The notes: a model not told the origin generated them from the letters alone. A stretch of 64,000 bases of DNA from Trogon surrucura (GCA_020746105.1 CM036617.1:135745845-135809844), one strand, 5' to 3'. Positions 13,501 through 24,851 are shown, counted from the first letter of the stretch. Numbers and translations are program-made.

Positions 13501-16500
13501 CAGGGAGATTGAGACAACAAGTGTTTTCACTGTAACAGGTTATAGCTGCCCTGTGCCTAAGGCCCTTTTAAGTTTCAGAGATCACAGACAGACCCAGTGT
13601 ATAATAACTGTACTGCAGTCACCCACTCTCTTGTGTACTTGGCTGAGTTGCTCACATGATACATTAGCAGAATCACCCTTTTTGTGGCAGTTTTTGCAAA
13701 GCAAAAGTTTGGAAAACTTGTCATGACTGGCATCTGCATTGTAAAATGAAGCTCTTATTGTTTGTGGCAGGGCTTGTGTCTTGTTGACTTGGAAATAAAC
13801 GCTGACAGATTCTACTACTGTCCAAGGCTGCTTCTCCTTTGTGCCAAAGTAACCTGGCATTAATGAATCTTGTTGGCTAAAGCAGCTTCTTGACTTTGGA
13901 ACTGATACTATTTCAGAAAACAAAGCTCTTTATAAATGGTGACCCTTACTGGTTCTTCTCCCCTCTTTTTCTTGGAAATCCTGGTAACTGACGTTTAGAT
14001 AAAGACTAATGGTGACTGGTGCTGAAAATTCTGGGGCAAGGATGAGAGTGAGTAATGTGATGAAAAGTCCTCTTAGTCCAAGCAGGACTAAGTGCTCCTT
14101 GTCTAATCTGCACTGTATTTGTGGCATGCTGGACCGACTCACCTCACGCTCCTGGTGAGTTCTCTGGGCAAACGGTTAGTGGTATAATTGAAAGGTGGAT
14201 AGATTTTGTGAGGCTTCTTGATCTGATAACTGCAGGGAATCATAGAATCACAGAATCATAGAACAGTTCAGGTTGGAAAAGACCCTTGGGATCATCGAGT
14301 CCAACCATTAACCCTACACTACAAGTTCACCCCTAAACATGTCACCTAACACCACATCTAAGCGACACTTAAGCACATCCAGGGATGGCGACTCAACCAC
14401 CTCCCTAGGCAGTCTGTTCCAGTGTCTGACCACTCTTTCTGTGAAGAAGTTCTTCCTAATGTCCAGTTGCCCAGTTGTAACTTGAACCCATTCCCCCTGG
14501 TTCTGTCCCTAATTACCTGTGAGAAGAGACCAGCACCAACCTCTCTACAATATCCTTTCAAGTAATTGTAGAGCATGACGAGGTCCCCCCTCAGCCTCCT
14601 CTTCCTCAAACTGAACAGTCCCAGCTCCCTCAATCGCTCCTCATAAGGTCTACTCTCCAGGCCCTTCACCAGTTTTGTCGTCCTCTTCTGCACTCGCTCC
14701 AACACCTCGATATCCCTCTTATACTGAGGTGCCCAAAACTGAACACAATACTCAAAGTGCGGCCTCACCAGTGCTGAATACAGGGGGACAATCACTTCCC
14801 TACTTCTGCTGGTCACACAGTTTCTAACACAAGCCAGGATGCTGTTGGCCTTCTTGGCCACCCGGGCACACTGCTGGCTCATATTCAGCCGGCTGTCGAT
14901 TAGAACGCCCAGGTCCTTTTCTGCCAGACAGCCCTCCAGCCACCCTTCCCCAAGCCTGTAGTGTTACATGGGGTTGCCGTGACCAAAATGCAGGACCCTA
15001 CACTTGGCTCTGTTGAAATGCCTGCAGCTGGCCTGGGCCCATCGATCCAGTCTGTCCAGGTCCCTCTGTAGAGCCTTTCTGCCCTCCAGCAGATCGACAC
15101 TCCCTCCCAGCTTGGTGTCATCTGCAAACTTGCTGAGGGTGCACTCAATCCCCTCATCAAGATCATTGATGAAGATGTTAAACAGGAGTGGCCCCAGCAC
15201 CGAGCCCTGAGGGAGACCACTTGTGACTTGCCACCAACTGGATTTAACTCCATTGACCACAACTCTTTGGGCCCGGCCATCCAGCCAGTGTTTCACCCAG
15301 TAGCGTATGTGTCCATCCAAGCCATGGGTAGCCAACTTGGCCATAAGGATGTTGTGGGGGACAGTGTCAAAGGCCTTACTGAAGTCCAGGTACACTACAT
15401 CGACAGCCTTTCCCTCATCCACTAAGCAGGTCACCTTGTTATAGAATGAGATTAGATTTGTCAGGCAGGATCTGCCCCTCATGAATCCATGCTGACTGGG
15501 CCCGATCTCCCTGTTGGCTTTTAATTGTTCTGTGATGGCTCTTGAGATTATTCGTTCCTACACCTTTCCTGGCACTGAGGTAAGACTGACAGGTCTGTAG
15601 CTACCAGGATTCTCCTTCCTGTGCTTCTTGAAGATGGGTGTTACAGTTGCCAGCCTCCAGTCCACTGGGACCTCCTCAGTTAACCAGGACTGCCGAAAGA
15701 TGATGGAGAGTGGCTTGGTAACCACATTCACCAGCTCCCTCAGCACTCTAGGGTGTAATCCATCAGCCCCCATAGATTTATGAGGATTCAGCTTATGAAG
15801 CAGATCCAAAACCATTTCCTCATGGATTACGTAGGTCCTATTCTGTTCCTCATCCCCTTCTTCCAGCTCAGGGGTCTGTGTGCCCAGAGAACAGCTGATC
15901 TTACTGTTGAAGACTGAGGCAAAGAAGGCATTAAGCACCTCAGCTTTTTCCATATCTGTGGTCACTGTGTTTGCCTCTGCATCCAACAAAGGATGGAGAT
16001 TTTCCTTAGACCACCTCTGTCATGGTTTGACCCTGGCCGGCCGCCAGGTACCCACACAGCCGTTCTCTCACTCCCCCTTCACTGCTAGACAGGGGGAGAA
16101 AATATTTCAAAGGGTTCAGGGTTTGAGATAAGGACAGGGAGATCATTTCCATTTACTGTCCTGGGCAAAATAGACTCATTTTTGGGGAAATTAGGTACAT
16201 TTGTTAAAAGAACCAATCAGAGAAGAGTAGTGAGAAGTGAGAAAAAGCAAATGGATCTTAACAAACAGAACATTTTCCCCCCATCCCTCCCTTCTTCCCA
16301 GGCTTAACATCAATCCTGGTTTCTCCACCTCCTCCCCCCGGAGCGGCGCAGGGGGACAGGGAATGGGGGTTACGGTCAGTCCATCCGACGTTGGTTTCAC
16401 TGCTGCTTCACTCCGGGGGAGGACTCTTCACTCTTCCCCAGGGCCATTGTGGGGTCCCTCTCACGGGAGACAAGCTTCAAGCTCTCTTCTCCAACATGAG

Positions 16501-19500
16501 TCGGCAACTCATCACAAACTGCCCAACGAGAGACACCTCACGAGGGGCAGCCCACCCCTCATGAGTCTGAGGTTCAGGGGAAACTGCTCCAGTGTGAGTA
16601 CCCCGCAGCGTCCCAAAAGTCCCACCAGCCAACCTGCTCCAGCGTGGGCATTCCTCTCTTCCACGGGCTACAGGTTCCGGCAGCGACTTGCTCTGATGCG
16701 GGCTTCCCATGGGCCACAGCCCCCTTCAGGCATCCACCCACACAGCGTGGAGTCCTCTACATGGTGGACATCTACGTGGTGATCCTCACGGTGGCCACCT
16801 ATACCTCGTCCATGGGCTGCAGGGGGACAACCCGCTTCACCATGGTCTTCACCACGGACCCGGGGGACTCTCTGCTCTGGCACCTGGAGCTCATCCTCCC
16901 CCCTCCTTCTTCACTGACCTTGGTGTCTGCACAGATTCTCACTCCTCTGTCTCTGTGCCACCTGTTGTGGCACAGTTCTTTTCCCCGTTCTTAAATATGT
17001 TTTCACAGAGGCGTTCCTCTGCTATCACCTTACTGATAGGCTCAGCCTTGGCCAGCGGCGGGTCCCTCTTTGGAGCCGGCTGGCATTGGCTCTATCAAAC
17101 TCGGGGGGCTTCTAGCAGCTTCTTACAGAAGCCACCCTGCAGCTCCCCCCCTGCCGCCAAAATCCGGCCAGGCCAAACCAAAACAACCTTTTACCGTTAA
17201 TGTATTTATAGAAACTTTTGTTGTTATTCTTCACCACAGTGGCCATGCTTAGCTGTAGATGGGTTTTAGCCTTTCTAATTTTCTCCCTTCACAGCTTCAC
17301 TTCTTTTTTATAATCCTCATATTTGCCTGCCCCCTCTTCCATAGACCATAAACTCTCCTTTTGTTCCTAAGTTCCATCCAAAGCTCTCGTTTACCCCTTA
17401 AAATGAAATGTTTTCTACAGAATAATCACATTCTGTTATATTCTAGCAAGTTTCTAACTTGCAACTTTCCCAGCCTGCTCTGAAACAAGACTCAAGAATC
17501 TGCCTAGTGATACAATTCAGGTTTGTTATTAGAACCTTAGTCGTTCATGCATCTCAAGTCTGCCTGCTCCCAAAGTGATTCCTTAACATTTGCTATCCAT
17601 ACTCCAGGTCTTCTGTTTCTGAAGAACTGATACAATGTCTTTTCTGTAGCTGGGCAATGAGCAACTGGCTTCTGTGAGTCACAGGGATGGTTAACTCTTT
17701 CCCAGTAGAGTTCGTATCTATTAATGAAGAAGAGCTGATTCAGCTGATTACTGTCGGCAGATTGAAGTCTGGGCAGATGTGGTAGCATACCTCACATGAT
17801 ACTCATGGTTAATACACCTGCTTATGTAGTGAGGAGGCATGGGGAAACTTCTATGAGTACAGTACAGAGGATGAGGAGGTAGATGTATCTGCACTTTGTG
17901 TTTTATCTTGCCTGTCTGCTTAGTCTGGCCACAATCCTTCCAGGCAAGGCTGGTGGACCAGATATTACAGAGCTCTAAAAGCAAGAGGGAAGGTGCTTTG
18001 TCATAGAATCATGGAATGGTCTGAGTTGGAAGGGACCTTAAAGATAGTCTAGTTTCAAAAAACCCTGCCATAGGCAGGAACAAGGGACTGTCCTCTGGAT
18101 CCAATCAATTTCCAGGCTGTTTTATCTCCAGAAGCTTGGGCTTTGTAATACTAGCTTTTGCTGCAAACAGCTGTTGTCATAGAATCATAGAAACATAGAA
18201 TCATAGAATCAAAGAATCATAGAAACATAGAATGCGTTGGGCGGGAAAGCACCTGTACAGGTCACCTAGTCCAACTCCCTGCAGTGAGTAGAGACATCTT
18301 TCACTAGATCAGGTTGCTCAGAGCTCCATCAAGCCTGACCTTGAGTGTTTCCAGGAATGGGGCCTCCACCACCTCTCTGGGCAACTTGTTCCAGGGTCTC
18401 AGCACCCTCATAGCAAAGAACTTCTTCCTAGTGCCTAATGTAGATCTACCCTGCTCTCGTTTAAAACTACTGCCCTTCATCCTGTCACTACACACCTTTA
18501 TAAACAGTCCCTCCCCAGCTTTCCTGTAGGGCCACTTCAGGTACTGGAAGGCTGCTGTAAGGCCTCCCTGAAGCCTTCTCTTCTGCAGCCTCACCTCTCT
18601 CAGCCTGTCTTCAAAGGAGAGGTGCTCCAGCCTTTTTGTGGCCCTTCTCTGGACCTGCTCCAACAGGTCCATGTTTTTCTTGTGTTGAGGCCTCCAGAAT
18701 GGAACACAGTTTTCCAGGTGAGATCTTATGAGAGCAGAGTAGAAGGGCAGAATTAACTCCCTCGATCTGCTGACCACACTCCTTTTGATGCAGCCTTCTG
18801 GGCTTCAGGTATGCATTGTTGGCTCTTGTCCAGCTTTTCATCCACCAGTACCCCCAAGTACTTTTCCACGGGGCTTCTCTCCAGCCTGTATTGATAGTAA
18901 GGATTGCCCTGACCCAAGTGCAGGATCTTGCACTTGGCCTTGTTGAACCTCATGAGGTTCACGTGAGGTTCATGGCCCGTTTTGCCAGCTTGTCAAGGTC
19001 CCTCTGGATGACATCCTGTCCCGCTGGCATGTCATAAGGTAAGGCAAGATGTCTCCAGTCTGCCTTAGGGACTCTATGGGCAAGTGTTACTCCTATCCTG
19101 AATATTTAATCTTGAATCTTGACGGGCCAGGAAGCCTGGAGTCACGGCAGCAATGTTTCTTCATGAACAAGCAAAAGTATTGCCAAAGCCAGGAGCTTCT
19201 AAATGGAGAGCTTTGCAGCCCTGAGGCTCTAGTATGCACCCTCACTTGCTTAAAGCATGTTTGTGCCAGGAGGCATTCATGAACGAAGGGTGAGAGAACA
19301 GGTGTGCATTCTGGAAACAGGCAGCAGCTCAGCTGTATCTCCTGCCAGCTCTGTCATGTGTGATCTGTATTACCATGGGATGGCAGTTCCAGCTGCTCCA
19401 CAGTGAAGTGGGACTGCTCATTTGTGAAGGAGCTGTATTCCTGTATGAATGGCAAAGAATGGCAGAGAGAGCTTCTGGGGGCTGGTTCCTCCGTGATCTG

Positions 19501-22500
19501 ACTCCATTTCATGAGTCTTCAATCTTCTATCAGGTCAGGTTTTTGTGTTCTCCCACCCTTCTCCCAATTAGTACTCAAGATACTATTGGTGTTGTATTTA
19601 TTTGCAGGATTTCAGTATTTCTCACAGGAGATGCCTTCTTCTTTCTTTTTATAATAACTCATAAATAGCACATTTTTGAAAATCAAATCATGGAAATACC
19701 AGATGTAGCTCTCTGTAACGATTAAACCGTATAATAATCATAAACAGATTTAGTGGAGAAATCAAAAAATTGGGACATTTTCCTAGACCCTACTAGTGCT
19801 GCACTGAGTCGCTGATGATCATGTCGATATGTTTAAAGTGTTCAAAACATATAAGCTTGTCAGGAATAAGCACAAACATACAGGAGCTGTGCAAGCTCTG
19901 TTTCTGCTTCTGGGTGCCTCACAGCACTGCGTGCCGTAGTGGGTTGGAGAGTGGGCATCACAGGAAAAATACAGATGACAGCATGAGGAAAATGAGCCTC
20001 CCAAGAGAAAAATGGAAGAAATGGAAACCTACGAAGGCACATGCTTCTATTCCTTTAGAAGCTTTTGTCATATCAATTATTGCTCTGCTAATAAAGTCTG
20101 TGTGGGTTTTCTGAACAAATTCATTAGTTAAGCACCTCTTGACTGGAATACTGCTAAGTTAAAGGTGCTAATAACAGATAAGCACCTGGGCAATCAAACA
20201 CAAATTAAAGATAAATGAAAAAAGAAGCCTTTGGCAGAGGTTTGCAGAGCGCTGGGGAGACCATCTTTGTCTTGGATGAGCCTCCTGCCTTCTGACTACT
20301 GCCTAAAACACGACGTCTTCGGATGTGTTGCTAAGAAAGGTCTGAGGGATTGTCACGCTGTTAAAGGAGTGGATATGCAGATTTTGAGCCCGCCGTAATT
20401 ATCTGTTGTTGTTTTTTCTAGTGCCAAGGTCAGGTATTGAAAGCGACTGTTAACACTGGGTGTCTACCAAATCTGATCTCCAAGAGCTGTTTAAACCAGC
20501 TGGGGTAAGTCTTTACACAGTAGAAAAGGAGGGGTGGTTAAAAAAAACCCTATGGCAAGAAACTGGGCACTCTTGATTCCCAGTTCCAGTGATAATTACT
20601 AGTGGCTTTTAGTGGGCACGTGGCTGTTTAGGAGAAAATGCAGAGGGTGGGCTACAGGGCGAGGCAGCAGCAGCACCAGTAATGCTGTGTGCAGACATCA
20701 GACTAGGAGAGAGAGCTGTGTCATTCTGTCTGTGTGTACTGCAGAGCAAAGCTGCCCAGCTGACGTTTAGCCTCAGTGGTGAGGAACCCAAAAGGACAGC
20801 ATCTTTTAGTTTTGTGTGTGGAATCTGCCTCCAGACATGCCGCGTGAAAGAGATTCCTCCTCTTGTGGGCCTGTGCTCAATGAGACCAAGAAGTACTGCC
20901 AGCAGTGAGAAGTCCTGTTTTTTCTCCTTTTCCTCCACTTGAGGCAATAACACCTCTTGTGTCCCACAGGCTGGAAGAAGTATCTGCCATGGACTGTGGA
21001 GACTTCTCTCTTCCCATCCCCAGCGTTGTTGGCCGAGTAGAGCATATGGAGTTGCAATTTGGGCAGGAGACAGTGCTGTGTTCAGCACTGGTTGTAGGTG
21101 AGAGTGCTAGCCCCTCCTCTCCCTCAGTATTCCTGTGTCCCTCTTACCCTGCCAAGGGCATTTAAAAGGATCTCTGGAAGAAGCATACTGCAGTGGGAAG
21201 TTGGTAATGTGGTCACCTCCACTGCTGGCCAGCATCATTATGCGCTGCGAATACCCTCAGGTAATCAAAGGCAAAGGGCATAAGAAGAGTACAGAGAAGA
21301 CAGAAAACACTGAAAGTGGGGAGAAATCAGGTGCTTTTTGATCCTAATGCAGGATGCGGAAAATTCTCATTTCCTTTTAAAATGGACTTTTCTTAAAATT
21401 ATCTAGACTGCTTCATTAGTCCTCTGGTGCCCTATGTTCTCCTATTGAATAGGAACTTGTATCTTTAGCTGAATGGAAGACATCAGAGAAACTGGTAGAG
21501 AGAACAGCTTAATTCCTCCCCAGTGTTTCTCTGTGTACTCATCTGCCTGTGCTGCAGGGAGCACCCTGGAAGAACCTGGTAGTCCCAGAGTGCTGAGTCT
21601 CCCTCTGTATCCTGAGGCAGGACCCTTTGAAGGAAGGAGCCGTAGGGGACAAGGTCAGCTCAGCAGGCACTGGAGCACACCCAGAAAACAGCAGAAAGGC
21701 TGCATGTTCTGCATTTACATCAAGCTGTGCATATGCTGAAAACAACTTAGTTGTCTTTTTTCCCCTGTTCTTTCTCCCAATTTTTCTTCCAACTTTGGCC
21801 TCTTGCCTTTATCTGTCTCCTCATCGTTGATGAGTACTATTCACCTTCCAAGGCCTACCTTGCTCCCTGTTTTCATGTCCATTCTTCCCACTTTTCTAGT
21901 CATCTAGAAAAACCTTTCTCTTCTTCCACACTCATCTCACCCTTCTTCCCTGGTACCCCATCCACTTGTTCTTTTCCTTCACGGGGAGCCTGTTTTAGTA
22001 CCAGCATGGGTTAATTTAGCCCAGTAGTACCTATCCATTTTGCCGGGACATGGAAATGGCTGCCTGGAAGGACCAGAATTGCTGCATCTCTGCCTTAGAT
22101 TTCCCTGTGCCACAATGCCCTTGCTTATGTGGTTATAAATAAACTATAGAATACAGCCACTGGTGACAGGGCAAGCAGGCATCCAAGAGATATGGGAGGT
22201 GTCAATGAAGTTACTGGTGGCTGCTGAATCCTGCAGACTCCAGGACCTGGGGATTCCTCCTTCCTGGTCACTGAAGTCTGGATGGATGCCTCTAAGACCC
22301 AGGAGGTTGCTCTCACCTAGTCCAATGCACGTTCTTAGTGACAGGTTTGTACAGTAGCAAGACTGAACATATATCCAGAGAGGTACATACAGAGAGGACA
22401 CAGAGAAGGCCAGCCACACAGATTAGCACACACAGAGCAGTGCCTTCACCAGCACTCAGACCAACAGCAGCATATATAGGCCAGTCCTGGTTTGACGTTC

Positions 22501-24851
22501 ACTAGCAGAAGCTCATGCATCCGCAGCCTCTAGATGCACAAGCACAACCATATTCACGGAGTCTTCAAATAACAGCACAGCTTCTCAGTGTGTCCTATAG
22601 CCACGTCTGGGTCTTGGATGCCTCACCTAGCTACTCAGACCTCAAGTCTTTCTAGATACAGGCTTCCTCCTACTCACTGGCTAAGCCAGACTGAAGTTTG
22701 CTAGCTGATTAGGTATGCAAACTCACAAGCACATAAGATTAAATTTGCTGGGGAAATAGAAACACATCCAAGTCTTTCTAGCTAGTGGCGTTTAGACCTC
22801 TCACACATCTGCCCTGTTCTCTTCAGTTACTGCCTTATAAACCTGTGACTCTCGTCAGAGCTGGTACCAGAGCTCTCTTGCATGCTGATCTCTGCAGTTG
22901 CTGGCGCCGAGAGCTGCAAGCTCTGTGACCCATAGTCCTCCAGTTACTGGAATTTAGACCTTGCAGCACACATTGCAGTCCCTCCAGTTGTTGGTGCTCA
23001 GGTGTGTAAGCCCTGTGGCTTGTGTCCCCTTCCCTAGTTACTGGCACACAGACTTCTTCGCACTAATCACTCCAGTTGCCAGCACTTGTTGCTGACACAG
23101 GCCTATAAGAACCATGGCCTGTGATCCCTTCGGTTACTGGCACCTTTTTTGCATGCCAGTCCCTCTGGTTGCTGACATGTAGAGCTATTTGCCCTTTAAC
23201 CCATGGCATTTTCTACGGATGCTGACACTTAAGACCTGCAGCAATCACGCATAGGAGAGGTTACACAGAAAAACCCCAAAACTTAGTAAAGTTATTTAAT
23301 AAGAAGATGGGATAGGTTGCAGCCAACAGACACAGGGTTTGGTCAGACAAGTGAACTGACCAACAACCTGCCTGCATGTGACTTGGCCCTCTTATTCTCT
23401 CTCCTCCATTTTTTCCATGCTTGGTCTTCCCTGATCCGCCCTGCTGCTTGCCTTCTCCTGTCTTTGGCCCTTCCCCTACACAGCCCATAGTAAGTTTTAC
23501 ACGATCCCACAAGCCCCTTCTGATATCTCATAGTAAGTTTCAAGCAAGTCCACGAACCCCCTCAAATATTGCATAATACTCATGACAGTCATGGCTCCCT
23601 CCTCTTATCAGCTACACAGTTACATTTTGACCCTCTTCAGAGCTAAGTAGCTCCATTAGTGGCTCATTAGTCAGTGGCAGAAGAGTGCTTTATTATTGTC
23701 ACTGTTACTACCTGCTTGATAATACTTGTGCGTTTAATTCATCACTGTCCTTGTTATTTGTTGTTTATACTGAATAGACCATGACTTTATGAATCAGATG
23801 CTCTCATATTCCACATCCTCTTAGAGGAGAGACACACTTTCTTTAGAAGGGCAGTATATATAGTCTTAAGCCTGACCAGTCTCTTCTCTCTTCTCAGATG
23901 ATGAAATGTTGGAGTTTTGCATTGGTCTTCAGACTCTGTTGTCTCTCAAGGTAAGGAACAGCTTCTTGTTCCTCTCAAGAAGCTCTCCAAGATTTGGTTG
24001 CTGTAAGCATCAGAAATACTTACATCCAGGTCTTCCAGGGTGCTAGTTGCTTGTTGCACAGCTGCCTGGCTGGCTGCAGTATGCTCTGCATCACTGATTC
24101 CTTTCCAGTCCTTCTCAAAGGCTTTAAGAAAAGAATCACCCAATATCACACCTCCTATTCTTTGTACTCCTGATCATACAAGTTGCAAATAGGAAGAGGA
24201 AACTGAAGAGGAGACAAGGCAAGGCACACTGTGTTGAGAGTTATATCTGTGTTGCCTTTTGAAGGCAGATGTGAACAAGCTCTGCCCTTGCTTTGAGCCA
24301 AATGAAGCTGTATCACTACATTCAGTGTCCAACAGTAGGTGGACATGAGTGGAAAGAATCCTCTCCTTTTGTCAGTTCAGCTCAGGGTTAGTGCCCTGCT
24401 GAGCCTGGCTCCTGGGTAGCTCTGAATATGGCTGCAGCAAGCTTGCTCCTGCCTGTTACATATTTGCAGCCACATGTCAGACACATAAAGCAGGAAAAGC
24501 ATTGGGCTGAACGGTTGTGTGAAGACATCACTTCAGACGAAGAAGGGAGGGGAATGGCCCTGTGAAGGGTTTGGAGAGGAATCTGTCGAAAGGAATAAGA
24601 GCAAGGAGGCAGCATGGGGGACAAGGGGGGGAGCTGTGATGTCTCCACAAACTCAAAGTGGAGTTGTTTGATGGTTGTACAGGTTTTCCCCAGTCATAGG
24701 CATAATGAGGTTTGCTATCTGAAGTGTCCAGCAAGTAATTGGCTCTCCCCTTCTCTAGTGTTGCATCGACTTGGAGGAAGGAGTCCTGAGATTTAAAGCA
24801 CTGAGTCAAGACCTGCCTTTTCTACATGCCTCTGAAGAGCCTGGTCAGTGA
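7270..24851 (+). CDS. NRIP2: NRIP2, nuclear receptor interacting protein 2 (six coding exons)
   Basis: Coding exons: 7270-7500, 11568-11744, 20422-20504, 20970-21097, 23898-23950 and 24759-24851, all with GT-AG introns and matching phases. They give 254 residues; the human protein I recall is slightly longer. The start has a good context (CACCATGA) and follows an in-frame TGA at 7258. Strongly conserved stretches are [17 protein letters not shown] (about residues 51-67), QRRLLEGN, the retropepsin-like motif region 141-164, [13 protein letters not shown] in exon 4, and [18 protein letters not shown] (213-230), which contains an LxxLL nuclear-receptor box, LQTLL. NRIP2/NIX1 is known as a nuclear protein that binds nuclear receptors and modulates their activity. 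The aspartic-protease-like motif reads VNTG here, where I recall VDTG in human. ITFG2 lies downstream, tail to tail, as in human. No AATAAA was seen by eye in the 2 kb after the stop. Confidence 0.95.
7501..11567 (+). other. NRIP2: NRIP2 intron 1
   Basis: A 4.07-kb intron with donor GTGAGT and acceptor CAG. It is mostly unique sequence. An AATAAAG at about 8873 could serve as an intronic polyadenylation signal, but nothing else supports a short transcript. No clear transposable element was seen. Confidence 0.7.
11568..11744 (+). CDS. NRIP2: NRIP2 coding exon 2
   Basis: Codons 78-136, starting [14 protein letters not shown] and ending LLIQCQ before the donor GTAAGG. The acceptor is a tandem CAGCAG (11565-11570). 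I chose the first AG because the recalled human protein keeps the extra Gln. Using the second AG would start the exon at 11571 and drop one residue. Confidence 0.92.
13582..14142 (-). other. Unrecognised open stretches inside NRIP2 intron 2
   Basis: Two adjacent minus-strand open frames (13930-14142, 70 codons; 13582-13923, 113 codons) lie end to end. The first has a hydrophobic run ([18 protein letters not shown]), then LYLNVSY. The second holds a Cys/His cluster, CKNCHKKG. I recognise neither family. A decayed repeat-encoded protein or chance are both possible. Confidence 0.2.
14232..16017 (-). mobile_element. Long CR1 LINE, 3' portion
   Basis: Starts with the CR1 tail (repeated AGAATCATAGAA) and runs through the 3' UTR and the ORF2 endonuclease-reverse transcriptase protein on the minus strand. 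The RT core is readable at 15482-14964: AFDTVPHN, then [18 protein letters not shown], then the catalytic FADD at about 15117-15128. Upstream, 15989-15558 encodes the segment containing [10 protein letters not shown] and the start of the RT domain. Stops and frame breaks interrupt the protein, so it is inactive. The element continues at 17186 after an LTR insertion. Confidence 0.95.
16018..17185 (+). mobile_element. Solo LTR of an avian ERVL-type retrovirus, inserted in CR1
   Basis: A 1168-bp block begins TGTCATGGTTTGACC and ends AAAACA, so it has the TG...CA ends of an LTR. Its interior has the composition and wording I know from a common avian ERVL LTR, including the stretch around ACCTTGGTGTCTGCA and the block at 16990-17160 with GCCGGCTGGCATTGGCTCTA. 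CR1 sequence flanks both sides and joins up when the block is removed. Flanks ACCTC and ACCTT suggest a 5-bp target duplication with one mismatch. No gag, pol or env remains, so this is a solo LTR. Orientation is inferred from the ends and remembered consensus. Confidence 0.82.
17186..17410 (-). mobile_element. CR1 LINE, 5' continuation beyond the LTR
   Basis: This stretch (GTGGCCATGCTTAGCTGTAG and the block with ATAGACCATAAACTCTCC) matches the part of CR1 ORF2 between the endonuclease and RT domains as I know it from other avian copies. It is the direct continuation of the CR1 at 14232-16017. Similarity fades near 17410, which marks the 5' truncation. Confidence 0.8.
18001..18105 (-). mobile_element. 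Short CR1 3' end
   Basis: Carries the tail TCATAGAATCATGGAATGG followed by GTTGGAAGGGACCTTAAAGA, the standard 3' end of avian CR1. Only about 100 bp remain. Confidence 0.85.
18178..19030 (-). mobile_element. CR1 LINE fragment with expanded 3' tail
   Basis: The 3' tail at 18178-18235 holds several AGAATCATAGAAACAT-like units. The body encodes the C-terminal part of CR1 ORF2 (18304-18777, containing [22 protein letters not shown] and REVVEAP), then an upstream piece ([16 protein letters not shown]) in another frame at 18753-18962. Its wording differs from the CR1 at 14.2 kb, so it belongs to another subfamily. It is 5'-truncated near 19030. Confidence 0.92.
20422..20504 (+). CDS. NRIP2: NRIP2 coding exon 3 (retropepsin-like motif)
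   Basis: Residues 137-163 and two bases of Gly164. The acceptor is TTTTTTCTAG and the donor GTAAGT. It encodes the first strand and active-site loop of the retropepsin-like fold: [10 protein letters not shown], then [11 protein letters not shown]. Residue 147 is Asn (codon AAC at 20458-20460 region), where an aspartic protease has the catalytic Asp. Confidence 0.93.
20970..21097 (+). CDS. NRIP2: NRIP2 coding exon 4
   Basis: Phase 2 to phase 1 exon of 128 bp. It encodes [10 protein letters not shown] at the start and [20 protein letters not shown] at the end, the conserved central strands of the domain. The acceptor is CCCACAG and the donor GTGAGA. Confidence 0.95.
21098..23897 (+). other. 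NRIP2: NRIP2 intron 4
   Basis: A 2.8-kb intron. Its second half contains the degenerate tandem repeat at 22815-23250 and a following block (23261-23640) that looks like a decayed repeat, but I cannot place it in a family. Nothing else recognised. Confidence 0.7.
22815..23250 (+). repeat. Degenerate tandem repeat, roughly 35-50 bp units
   Basis: A recurring core, CTCCAGTTRCTGGCAC with variants, appears near 22822, 22893, 22940, 22984, 23034, 23071, 23130, 23163 and 23212. The spacing is uneven, about 33-59 bp. Between cores, AGACCT, CTGTGRCCC and GCATGC-like words recur. It looks like an old minisatellite, possibly from inside a retrovirus-like element. Confidence 0.55.
23898..23950 (+). CDS. 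NRIP2: NRIP2 coding exon 5 (LxxLL box)
   Basis: A 53-bp exon encoding Asp207 (split) to Lys224, including [17 protein letters not shown] (217-221) fits the LxxLL motif that docks on nuclear receptor ligand-binding domains. The acceptor is TTCTCAG and the donor GTAAGG. Confidence 0.95.
23951..24758 (+). other. NRIP2: NRIP2 intron 5
   Basis: An 808-bp intron of unique-looking sequence, with acceptor TTCTCTAG. No repeat or gene recognised. Confidence 0.7.
24759..24851 (+). CDS. NRIP2: NRIP2 coding exon 6 and stop
   Basis: Encodes [14 protein letters not shown] and ends [12 protein letters not shown] with TGA at 24849-24851. The final EPGQ is the same as the human C-terminus I recall, which confirms the terminal exon. 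Confidence 0.95.
   Translation, partial: CCIDLEEGVLRFKALSQDLPFLHASEEPGQ

Larger units (their letters stand above)
11745..20421 (+). other. NRIP2: NRIP2 intron 2
   Basis: An 8.7-kb intron that carries most of the gene's repeats: a long CR1 (14.2-17.4 kb) with an LTR inside it, and further CR1 pieces at 18.0-19.0 kb. The flanks at 11.8-13.5 kb and 19.1-20.4 kb look unique. An unexplained antisense open pair lies at 13582-14142. Confidence 0.75.

Noticed and set aside
16237..16782. 181-codon open frame inside the LTR
   Set aside because: It lies entirely in LTR sequence that I recognise as repetitive; GC-rich LTRs often have open frames by chance.
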